Below, one piece after another: positions 15,978 to 22,798 of a stretch of DNA of 32,574 nucleotides (positions are counted from its first letter, which is position 1; every line of letters begins with the position of its first letter). The translations under genes and the position numbers were made by a program. A model generated the notes under the pieces. That model was given only the letters and a program-made list of their open reading frames with translations. It did no database searches and was not told where the DNA came from. Origin of the DNA: an uncultured Eubacteriales bacterium (GTDB lineage: Bacteria > Bacillota > Clostridia > Oscillospirales > Oscillospiraceae); the NCBI GenBank assembly GCA_900317375.1, contig ONGJ01000027.1, forward strand, positions 1 to 32,574, written 5' to 3'.

Positions 15978-16164
15978 TCTGCCGTCACTGATTCCTTCCT
16001 GTTCTGTCCCTGAAAAACACCGCTGCCCGTCTGAAGGGGTCAAAGAAATTTTAGCCGATCATGCCCATCAAGTCAAGCCGGGAAATCGGATGCTGTTAAA
16101 AGTTGTTCCCGCCGTCCCGGTATTCTGCTGCGGCCGTGCCGGGGTCATATATCTACACAGAAAA

Positions 16165-16210
16165 GAAGAATGAGAAAGCCTCAGACTAATCCGAGGCTTT
16201 CTCATTCTTC
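16165..16210 (-). terminator. Long perfect-stem terminator after double-glycine peptide gene B
   Basis: An 18-bp perfect inverted repeat (arms 16165-16182 and 16193-16210) around a 10-nt loop, followed on the minus strand by TTTTC. It sits 16 bp after the stop of the peptide gene and separates it from the MATE gene. The outer part of the plus-strand right arm is also part of a repeat found at 20581. Confidence 0.8.
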
Positions 16211-16222
16211 ACCTGGAATCAG
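16201..16222. repeat. Terminator-associated repeat, copy 1
   Basis: 22 bp containing CACCTGGAATCAG, differing at one position from 20581-20602. In both places it directly adjoins a hairpin terminator, with the same orientation relative to the stem. This may be a duplicated gene end or a small dispersed element. Confidence 0.6.
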
Positions 16223-16226
16223 GCGC

Positions 16227-16448
16227 TCACACGCTGATCCAGCCGTGCAGCGGGCACTCTCTGTGCGTTTTCTCCGTCTCAAACGGTCCCAGCATCCCCT
16301 TCTCAACGATTCTGTATGCCGGTCCGCCGCAGGTCGGGCAGGTTCCGTCCTCATACCGTTCCGTCGAGAGAATCACTTCCTCGATGCCGCCGGAGACATG
16401 ATCCAGCTGCTCGTCGTCCAGTTTTACGATCCCTTTGCTGTTATCCAT
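16227..16448 (-). CDS. Double-glycine-leader peptide B with zinc-knuckle-like core (73 aa)
   Basis: Second member of the peptide family. The leader MDNSKGIVKLDDEQLDHVSG plus G matches that of peptide A position by position (M-E/D-x-x-K-G-x-V-x-L-x-D-E-x-L-D-x-I/V-S-G-G), predicting cleavage after Gly21. The core of 52 residues begins IEEVILSTERYEDG, then CPTCGGPAY, then HRECPLHGW near the C-terminus: C-x2-C ... H-x2-C-x2-H, again zinc-ribbon-like but unlike A in length and spacing. AGGAGG precedes the ATG. The upstream 77 bp is a near copy of that of gene A. It is monocistronic: an 18-bp-stem terminator follows 16 bp after the stop. No PCAT exporter or modification enzyme lies nearby. A cytoplasmic zinc-binding protein is the main alternative. 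Confidence 0.82.
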   Translation of the reverse strand: MDNSKGIVKLDDEQLDHVSGGIEEVILSTERYEDGTCPTCGGPAYRIVEKGMLGPFETEKTHRECPLHGWISV

Positions 16449-16525
16449 GATGACACCCTCCTGAAAAAATTTCCCAAGTATATGTGTATGATATCACAGG
16501 TTTTGTCACAAAACAATCACACAGT
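16449..16525 (-). promoter_or_regulatory. Conserved upstream region of double-glycine peptide gene B
   Basis: Read on the minus strand, this aligns with 9774-9851. It has TTGTTT (16511-16516), a 17-bp spacer and TATCAT (16488-16493), three TGTGA blocks about 11-12 bp apart, TTGGGAAA, and CAGGAGG before the start. The matching position of every element relative to the start codon suggests one regulator controls both genes. Confidence 0.7.
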
Positions 16526-16642
16526 GCGGCGGCGGCAGCGGGAACGCTGTAAACAAGGGGGACTGCCGTCCGTGAAGCCGGAAAAGACCGCACGCAGAAC
16601 CCGGGAGAGGCTGCGGCAATGAGGCAGGCGCAAAAGCCATTC

Positions 16643-16671
16643 TTGCAATACCTGCGAATACGCTGTAAAAT
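16643..16671 (+). promoter_or_regulatory. Predicted promoter for the MscS-type gene
   Basis: TTGCAA (16643-16648), 17 bp, TAAAAT (16666-16671), about 60 bp before the ATG at 16730 and divergent from peptide gene B. Confidence 0.6.
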
Positions 16672-16729
16672 GTCGGCAAGTAAAGCCTGTACGGAAACAG
16701 GAACAAACCTACCCTCGAGGCGATAGCAT

Positions 16730-19630
16730 ATGAAGAAAAACAACGAATTTCTGAAGGCAGTTTTGGTCTGGGTCTGTGCCGCCGGCGTGATCCTCGCCCT
16801 GCTGGTGCCCTGCTTCTCCCTGATCTGGCGGGACCGCAACCGGACACACACGCGGGACGAGTGCAGGCTGCTGGCCGACGCGATTCTCAAGCAGAGTAAT
16901 GTGGAGCAGAAGCGCATCCGGAAAAACGAGCAGTTTCTGCAGACCTATCTGTCCACGCTGAACGCGCTGAGCGGCTGGGCGTATGCCTACGGCGGGACGG
17001 ATGAGCAGGAGCTCGCGCTGATCCACGCCTTTACGGCGCATCCGCCGAAGGGGATCGCCGTGCTTCAGGACGGGACTTACCGGGTGCTTGCAGGGACGTT
17101 TGCGAGGCCCGAGTTCGACGCGGCAGCGGCAGCGCGGGAATCGCAGACGCCGCAGGACGCCGCAAGCACTTCGTTCTTCACCGAAGAGGGCGGGACGGCG
17201 TATTTTTCCTCCGTGCTGCCCGAGGCCGGGGCGCTTGTCATCAGCAGACTGCCGGACATCCCCGAGCTGGCCGGCAGCGGGGATCAGGAGCTGGACCTCA
17301 TCAAGCTCGCGGGATCGCTGCTCTCGGACACGGGCATCGGCATCGCCATGGTCCGGCTGTCGGATCATCAGGTGGTTCAGGTTTACGGAAATCCGCAGCT
17401 TCACGAGGGCGAGACGCTGGACGCGGAGCCGGACGGCAGCGGACTGCTGACGATCGGGGATACCCGTTACATTGCGGGAGCAGCACAGGACGAAGCCTAC
17501 CGGATCTACGCGATGGTGCCGGTCTCTGAGATCGGCACGAAAATGGTGGTTTCGCCGGTCTCGCTGGCGCTGATCTTTGCCATGCTGTTTCTCCTGACGG
17601 TGCTTTACGCCTGGTTCCTGCGGACGGATTACCTGCGGGGGCGCGTGGAACAGGAAAATCCGACAGGCCGGAACGAGCCGCCCGGCACGGTGCTGCTACG
17701 GCATGTCCGTCTGGTTTTCCTGCTTTGCTCGTGCTGCGCGGCGCTGCTGATTCTCCTCACCTGCGCCCTGCACGCCGTCGACACGAGCCGGGTATGGGGG
17801 AACCGGATCCTCGACGATGTCGAGCGGTATTTTCAGGCTGACGACCAGAACGCGGATCTGCTCGCCGCCTACCGGAAGGAGCATAAGCTGTCCGTGCTGG
17901 ACATCACGCGGACGCTGATGGAGGCCTCGGACGGGAGGCAGACGGATCAGGCGCTGTCGGATCTGAGCAGTGCCGTCGAGCGGGATCTGTACGTGCTGGA
18001 CGAGGACGGGACCGTGCTTGCCGGTTCGCGGCCGGAGTATGATTTTTCGGGCATCGACGATCCGGATTCCTATCTGTATGCCCTCCGCGGCGTCCTGGAC
18101 GGGAAGGCAGATCACCTTGCGGTCACCATCCCAGAAGGAGAGACGACCTCCCTGCTCTGCTGGGCGGCGCGGTTCAAGAACAGCGGAGGCGTCCTGGTCT
18201 CGATGGACAGTCTGACACAGGCCATCTCCTTTTCCGATTTCTATGCAGACTATCAGGTCCCGCCGGGACTGATCCTGCTCGTGACGGACCTGACAACGGG
18301 CGAGATTCTGTCCGCCTCGGACCCTGCTTACACCGGGAAGGACGCCATGCGCGTCGGCCTGACGGAGGAGGTCCTGAAGGCCGGCTTCGCCGGGGATATC
18401 GTGCTCAACGGGAAAAGCTGTTTTGTGCAGACCAACGTGGTCGATGACCGGGCCGACGTGATTGCGTCAGATCTCGGGTATCTGGCGCGCGTGTACCTTC
18501 CGGTGGTGCTGGGCACGATCGCGGCCGGGCTGCTGGCGGTGGCCGTGATGCTCGCGCTGGTCCTGCGGCTGCAGAAGCCGCTTTGGACCGATCTGCCTCA
18601 GCGGGCGGTGCATGCGGAGAGCCGGGAGGATGCCGACTCGGAGTTCTACAGGGAACAGGACGGGAATCTTTACACGGACCGCTCGGCCGCAGGCCGGTGG
18701 CTGGATCTGCGCATGCCCTTTCAGAGGCAGTCGGCGGACGAGAAGTTCCGGACGCTGCTGTGCATGCTGTTCCTTGCGCTGCTGGCCGGAGCCTGGATCA
18801 TCCACCAGCACCGGGACGCCGGCGAGCTGATGGACAGTGCCTTCACCTACCTGCTGCAGCGCAGATGGCGTTACGGTCTGAACATCTACGCGGTCACCTA
18901 CGCCCTGATGCAGTTCTGCCTGATCATTGCAGTCGGTCTGATCCTCCGCAGGCTGATCCTGGCGGCAGGCAGCAGGCTGGGGAATCGGGGTGAGACCATC
19001 GCGCGGCTGTTCGGCAGCTTCATCGCTTATGCCTCCGTCATCTTTGCCTTCGCAAGAAGCCTCGTCTTTGTCGGGGTGAATTCCACCGCCATCCTCGCCT
19101 CGGCCGGCATCATCGGCCTGGCCGTCAGTATCGGCGCCAAAGACCTGATCGCCGACATCCTTGCCGGTATCGCCATCGTGTTTGAGGGCGTATTCCGGAC
19201 CGGCGACATTGTCGAGATCGGCGGCTACAGGGGCACCGTGGAGGAGGTTGGGATCCGGACCACCAAGGTCATGTCCATGCAGAATGTCAAGGTCTTCCGC
19301 AACAGCAACATCAGCGGCGTCATCAACATGACCCAGCGCTATTCTTTCGCGCAGGTTTCGCTCGACGTAAGCCGCACGCAGCCGCTGGAGAAGGTCGAGG
19401 CCGTCTTCCGCGATGCGCTTCCCGAGATCCGCAGCCGCATCCCCGGAACGGTCTCGGACATTGAGCTCGTCGGCCTCGACCAGCTCAACGCCAAAGGCAT
19501 GGTCCTGCTGTTCCAGACCAAATGCCGCGAAGCCGACCGCGTCCGGGTCGAACGCCAGCTGAGACGGGAGCTCGTGCTGGTGATGGAGCGGGAAGGCATG
19601 ACGGCGGTCCAGGCGGCATCATCCAGTTAA
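16730..19630 (+). CDS. Large MscS-family mechanosensitive channel with two extracytoplasmic sensor domains
   Basis: A 966-residue membrane protein whose C-terminal third is an MscS channel: helices at about 718-745 and 760-785, the pore helix ILASAGIIGLAVSIGAKDLI (about 788-807), then the beta-domain signature FRTGDIVEIGGYRGTVEEVG and the alpha/beta C-terminal domain. Upstream are TM helices at about 9-32, 274-297, 327-350, 588-614 and 675-692. They enclose two large extracellular loops (about 33-272 and 351-587) with Cache/PAS-like strand patterns (GIAVLQDGTYRVLAG; YVLDEDGTVLAGSRPEYDFS). The first unit plus its TM recurs in a looser second form. Such a layout implies a ligand-responsive channel rather than a pure osmotic valve; inference. 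The RBS is weak (CGAGG). GC is high, as in its neighbours. It has its own promoter and is followed by a HicA relic. Confidence 0.88.
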   Translation: MKKNNEFLKAVLVWVCAAGVILALLVPCFSLIWRDRNRTHTRDECRLLADAILKQSNVEQKRIRKNEQFLQTYLSTLNALSGWAYAYGGTDEQELALIHAFTAHPPKGIAVLQDGTYRVLAGTFARPEFDAAAAARESQTPQDAASTSFFTEEGGTAYFSSVLPEAGALVISRLPDIPELAGSGDQELDLIKLAGSLLSDTGIGIAMVRLSDHQVVQVYGNPQLHEGETLDAEPDGSGLLTIGDTRYIAGAAQDEAYRIYAMVPVSEIGTKMVVSPVSLALIFAMLFLLTVLYAWFLRTDYLRGRVEQENPTGRNEPPGTVLLRHVRLVFLLCSCCAALLILLTCALHAVDTSRVWGNRILDDVERYFQADDQNADLLAAYRKEHKLSVLDITRTLMEASDGRQTDQALSDLSSAVERDLYVLDEDGTVLAGSRPEYDFSGIDDPDSYLYALRGVLDGKADHLAVTIPEGETTSLLCWAARFKNSGGVLVSMDSLTQAISFSDFYADYQVPPGLILLVTDLTTGEILSASDPAYTGKDAMRVGLTEEVLKAGFAGDIVLNGKSCFVQTNVVDDRADVIASDLGYLARVYLPVVLGTIAAGLLAVAVMLALVLRLQKPLWTDLPQRAVHAESREDADSEFYREQDGNLYTDRSAAGRWLDLRMPFQRQSADEKFRTLLCMLFLALLAGAWIIHQHRDAGELMDSAFTYLLQRRWRYGLNIYAVTYALMQFCLIIAVGLILRRLILAAGSRLGNRGETIARLFGSFIAYASVIFAFARSLVFVGVNSTAILASAGIIGLAVSIGAKDLIADILAGIAIVFEGVFRTGDIVEIGGYRGTVEEVGIRTTKVMSMQNVKVFRNSNISGVINMTQRYSFAQVSLDVSRTQPLEKVEAVFRDALPEIRSRIPGTVSDIELVGLDQLNAKGMVLLFQTKCREADRVRVERQLRRELVLVMEREGMTAVQAASSS

Positions 19631-19645
19631 AGGCGGTTTAAGCCT

Positions 19646-19720
19646 ATGACACTGACCGGCAAAGAACTTGTAAAGAAAGTCCAGGAAGCTGGCTGGGAAA
19701 CGAAACCGAATGGGTTCTGA
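19646..19720 (+). pseudogene. HicA-type toxin N-terminal relic
   Basis: A 24-codon frame, starting MTLTGKELVKKVQEAGWETK and ending PNGF, resembles the first helix of HicA mRNA interferases (T-G-K-E-L-x-K-x-x-x-x-x-G-W). The catalytic G-S-H-H strand that should follow is absent and a stop comes at 19718-19720. No HicB antitoxin is nearby. It sits 15 bp after the MscS gene. A truncated remnant is likely; too short to be certain. Confidence 0.5.
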
Positions 19721-19749
19721 TACAGTATTTTTACAGGAGATTTACGATC

Positions 19750-20460
19750 ATGGCGATGAGTGAGAAAACAAAAACCGCACTTTCTGCTGCCGTTGACCCC
19801 ATGAAGGCGAAGGAACATGAAATCATTGAACAGTATCTGGAACAGCTTCATGCCGATTATGATCCTGTTTACAGCATGCTGCTGAACTACGAGTGTGCTG
19901 TGATGGAAGTGGAAACGAAATTCAATATTCTCAATAATCGGCTTTCCATCCAGGGGGAACACAATCCGATCGAATCCATCAAGTCGAGAGTGAAGAGTCT
20001 TGACAGCATCATCCGAAAGCTGGAAAAGCTCAACTTACCGATCGAGCTTGAATCGGTGGAAAAGAACCTGACGGATGTTGCCGGCGTACGGGTGGTCTGT
20101 TCTTTTGTTGACGATATATACAGAATAGAGAAGTGCTTCCTCGAGCAGGAGGATGTGACGCTGATCACGCGGAAGGATTATATCAAGAATCCGAAACCCA
20201 GCGGCTATCGGAGCCTGCACCTCATTGTCCAGACGCCGATCTATACGGAAAACGGGAAAAAGGATATGTTCGTCGAAGTTCAGATGCGGACGATCGCAAT
20301 GGATTTCTGGGCAAGTCTGGAACACAAGCTTCGGTATAAGAAGAATCTCAATCCGCGAACCGCAGAAGAGCTGGCCGAAGAGCTGGCAGCGTGCGCGGAA
20401 GAAAGCGCAGCTTTGGATGAGAGAATGCTCCGGGTTCGGGAGCGTATTGCGCAGGATTGA
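19750..20460 (+). CDS. Small alarmone synthetase / GTP pyrophosphokinase (RelA-SpoT synthetase domain)
   Basis: A cytoplasmic monofunctional (p)ppGpp synthetase (small alarmone synthetase, RelQ/YjbM-YwaC type), transferring pyrophosphate from ATP to GDP or GTP. The 236-residue length fits a SAS, with no HD hydrolase, TGS or ACT domains. Landmarks: NPIESIKSRVKSLDSI (residues about 76-91), DVAGVRVVCSFVDDIYRI, the G-loop KDYIKNPKPSGYRSLHL (about 139-155), VEVQMRTIAMDFWASLEHKL with the catalytic Glu region, then a basic tail helix. CAGGAG precedes the ATG. It is probably a lone gene ended by the hairpin at 20553-20580. It links this region to the stringent response. Confidence 0.93.
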   Translation: MAMSEKTKTALSAAVDPMKAKEHEIIEQYLEQLHADYDPVYSMLLNYECAVMEVETKFNILNNRLSIQGEHNPIESIKSRVKSLDSIIRKLEKLNLPIELESVEKNLTDVAGVRVVCSFVDDIYRIEKCFLEQEDVTLITRKDYIKNPKPSGYRSLHLIVQTPIYTENGKKDMFVEVQMRTIAMDFWASLEHKLRYKKNLNPRTAEELAEELAACAEESAALDERMLRVRERIAQD

Positions 20461-20552
20461 TGGAATCAAACAGGACCGTGGACGAATATTCAGGGAGATA
20501 AGAAGAATTGTCAAGTCAGGGTCTCTCCCCCTCCGCAGCCGCCATCCATAAC

Positions 20553-20580
20553 AAAACCCCGGATTATGCTCCGGGGTTTT
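20553..20580 (+). terminator. Rho-independent terminator after the alarmone synthetase gene
   Basis: AAAACCCCGG (20553-20562) and CCGGGGTTTT (20571-20580) pair perfectly around an 8-nt loop. The terminal T-run is inside the arm. Confidence 0.85.
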
Positions 20581-20602
20581 CTCATTCTCCACCTGGAATC
20601 AG
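20581..20602. repeat. Terminator-associated repeat, copy 2
   Basis: Copy of 16201-16222 with a single T/C difference, directly after a terminator stem. On the minus strand a short frame ending ARAVAIG stops exactly at its edge, so it may mark the worn-out 3' end of a lost gene. Confidence 0.6.
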
Positions 20603-20774
20603 CCGATGGCAACGGCGCGGGCATGCTCGGGAGGCATATTCCCGGCAGTCATGACGAACCTGCAAAGAGAACCATCCCTTGTGTTCCTCGGGGAACCGTC
20701 CCCTGCGTCATGTCCTGATCACAGCGGAAAGCGTTTTCATTCTTATATAATATAACAGCGAATCAGACTGCAGG
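20603..20774. other. Intergenic stretch with GGGGAACCGTCCCC palindrome; no gene seen
   Basis: No intact gene. It holds the palindromic GGGGAACCGTCCCC (about 20690-20703) and an AACCATCCC variant, both related to repeats at 30120-30320, and an AT-rich TATATAATATAAC tract at about 20744-20756. Confidence 0.4.
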
Positions 20775-21079
20775 TTACTCTTTCTCCCGAATCGTTTCCC
20801 CCACGGACTTTTTGATCTCGGAATACAGTTCATCGACCTCGCTTTGGGTGTAATTCGGCATTTCATAGCTTTCGGAAAAAACGATCTTGATGCTCGCAAG
20901 CCGCCCGGCCAATCGCCTTTCACAGCGCAGCTCATACCCGGTCAGGAAAAGATAGTCGCACAGGGTCTCCCCCGCAAACCAGAACAGGATGTACAGCAGC
21001 TCGCGCGGTTCGTCCGCCAGCGGATGATCTCGATCTGCCGTGTAGATTTTGCGTTTTTGATGATCATGTCTGCTTTCAT
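20775..21079 (-). pseudogene. Chimeric relic: amidohydrolase 5' end joined to an unknown C-terminal fragment
   Basis: From the ATG at 21079 (overlapping the stop of the gene above as ATGA) the sequence copies the first 22 codons of the amidohydrolase at 24469, minus one A in an A-run, which throws it out of frame after MKADMIIKNAK. After CTGGCG (end of homology at 21015) a different frame continues RELLYILFWFAGETLCDYLF and ends SEIKKSVGETIREKE at 20775. I do not recognise the second part. It has no start or RBS of its own and looks like the tail of a lost protein. The whole is best read as a recombination scar. Confidence 0.65.
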
Positions 21080-21095
21080 GGGAGTTCTTCCTTTC
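21015..21095. repeat. 81-bp direct repeat, copy 1 (partner 24404-24485)
   Basis: Identical to 24404-24485 except for one T missing from a T-run (21047-21050 versus 24436-24440). It contains the RBS and first codons of an amidohydrolase gene and brackets the compositionally distinct 21.1-24.4 kb segment. Confidence 0.95.
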
Positions 21096-22734
21096 TGTAG
21101 ACCCACTCTCCGCCCACCATGGTTCCAAGCACGGGCGAATCCTGGATATGCTCCGGATCGCACTTGGTAATATCATCGCCAAGTACCACAAGATCCGCTT
21201 CCTTCCCGACAGTGATACTGCCCAGCCTGTCATCACAAAGCATCTGATAAGCCTCATTAATGGTGGTCGCTTCTATCATCTGTTCTATAGTAACGCGCTC
21301 ACCCGCATTATGCAGTGTATCCGGACGACCGGGCTGCTGGCGTATCACACCCTTCTGTATGCCTGTAAGCGGATAGGCCGGATTTGTAACAGGGTAATCA
21401 CTTGCAGAGGTTACCGTAACTCCGGCATCAAAGAAGGCCTTCATCGGAAGCTGATTTTCAGCACGTTCTTCGCCCAAAACAGCGACCATCATTTCAAAAT
21501 ATTCCGGTTCGAAATCAAACCAGTGGGGATCTGTGGAAGCTATAACATTCAGTTTAGCCATACGGGGGATATCCGCCCTGTCTACCACCTGAAGATGGGT
21601 TATGGCATCCCTGTAATCATGAGGTCCTGTCTGCTCCAACGCTTTCTCTATGGCATCTAAAGCCATGCAGAGTGCCCCGTCTCCTATGGCATGAGCATGT
21701 ACCGTAAATCCCAGCTCGTGAGATTTTTTGTATATTTTAACAAGTGTTTCCATGTCAAAGCGGAGCTGCCCGTGATGTTTGTGCTCGACAGACCACGGAT
21801 CTGTGTAAGGCTGCTTCATATATGCTGTTGAAGGTGTCCCCGGCATCATACCGTCTATCTGTATCTTAATATTGTTAAGCTCGAACATGCGCCCCTTTGT
21901 CTTCTCTCTTAAGCTTGCTGCATGTTCTATCTCTCCCATCGTATCAAGACCTTCCGCCTGAAACACCTGATAAGCAGCATAGATATGCATCTTAAGCTTC
22001 CCTTCCATATCAAGCTCATGGTAGGCAAGTGCGGCATTGTCGGTAGTATCCCAGTTGATTATGGGATCAAGGATCAGGGTCTCTCCCTTAGGCAGATATT
22101 CTTCCTGATAGTGCAGGAATCCCTCCTTATACTGCTCAACCGAGAACACGGTAAGCTCCTTTAACAGATCCATGGCACCTTCACGGAAATAACCGGTGGG
22201 ATTCCCCTGATCATCACGGGTGATTATTCCATCACTTATATCCGGCGTGTTCTTATCGATCCCCAGTCGCTCCATTGCGGCATGATTAACCCAATAAGAA
22301 TGATGACCTATATCCGCAAGAACGATCGGTTTATCTGTCAAGCCGTTAAGCAGATCCGCAGTGGGACCGTTTGGTCCCATGTCCGGTGTGGGTATGAAGC
22401 CTGAACCCTGAATAACATCCAGCTCAGGGCGTTCCTCAATGAATTTCTTTAACGCTGCAAGATGTTCTTTTAAAGTACCCATGGGACTTAAGTGTACAAA
22501 GAAAAGCGCTTCCGTTCCTCCGGGTGCGATATGACCGTGTCCCTCTCCAAATCCCGGAAGAATGATACCTTTATCATACCGGATCTCCTCCGTGTCCTTG
22601 TCAATATATTCCTTCACACCCTCTTCGTCGCCCACATAGACGAACTTGCCGTCAGAAATCGCAAGCGCCACAGCCTTGGGATTTTTCTTATCAACTGTAT
22701 AGATATTACCGTAGATGACTTTATTTGCCTTCAT
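21076..22734 (-). CDS. Amidohydrolase family 3 protein (YtcJ-like), copy 1
   Basis: A cytoplasmic metal-dependent amidohydrolase of the amidohydrolase 3/YtcJ group, 552 residues, normal length. Starting MKANKVIYGNIYTVD, it has the N-terminal beta-sandwich (GKFVYVGDE), metal site PGFGEGHGHI (HxH at 66-68), VHAHAIGDGAL, HLQVVDRADI, TDPHWF and the late metal Asp in SASDYPVT. The C-terminal strand returns to the sandwich (GKEADLVVLGDD). AAAGGAG lies upstream of the ATG. The last residues (RKEELP) and the stop lie inside the 81-bp repeat, so the original 3' end may have been replaced. Codon use is more AT-rich (ATA, TTA, AAG) than in flanking genes. The substrate is unknown. It lies 64 bp downstream of copy 2, probably one operon. 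Confidence 0.88.
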   Translation of the reverse strand: MKANKVIYGNIYTVDKKNPKAVALAISDGKFVYVGDEEGVKEYIDKDTEEIRYDKGIILPGFGEGHGHIAPGGTEALFFVHLSPMGTLKEHLAALKKFIEERPELDVIQGSGFIPTPDMGPNGPTADLLNGLTDKPIVLADIGHHSYWVNHAAMERLGIDKNTPDISDGIITRDDQGNPTGYFREGAMDLLKELTVFSVEQYKEGFLHYQEEYLPKGETLILDPIINWDTTDNAALAYHELDMEGKLKMHIYAAYQVFQAEGLDTMGEIEHAASLREKTKGRMFELNNIKIQIDGMMPGTPSTAYMKQPYTDPWSVEHKHHGQLRFDMETLVKIYKKSHELGFTVHAHAIGDGALCMALDAIEKALEQTGPHDYRDAITHLQVVDRADIPRMAKLNVIASTDPHWFDFEPEYFEMMVAVLGEERAENQLPMKAFFDAGVTVTSASDYPVTNPAYPLTGIQKGVIRQQPGRPDTLHNAGERVTIEQMIEATTINEAYQMLCDDRLGSITVGKEADLVVLGDDITKCDPEHIQDSPVLGTMVGGEWVYRKEELP

Positions 22735-22798
22735 TATCTGTATCTCCTTTCAGATGAATTCAATTTATCTTTTCATATTTCGTTCCCCTTTCGTGATG

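Noticed and set aside
14229-16043. MATE transporter as the exporter for peptide B
   Set aside because: It has no C39 peptidase or ABC domain, and an 18-bp-stem terminator separates it from the peptide gene.
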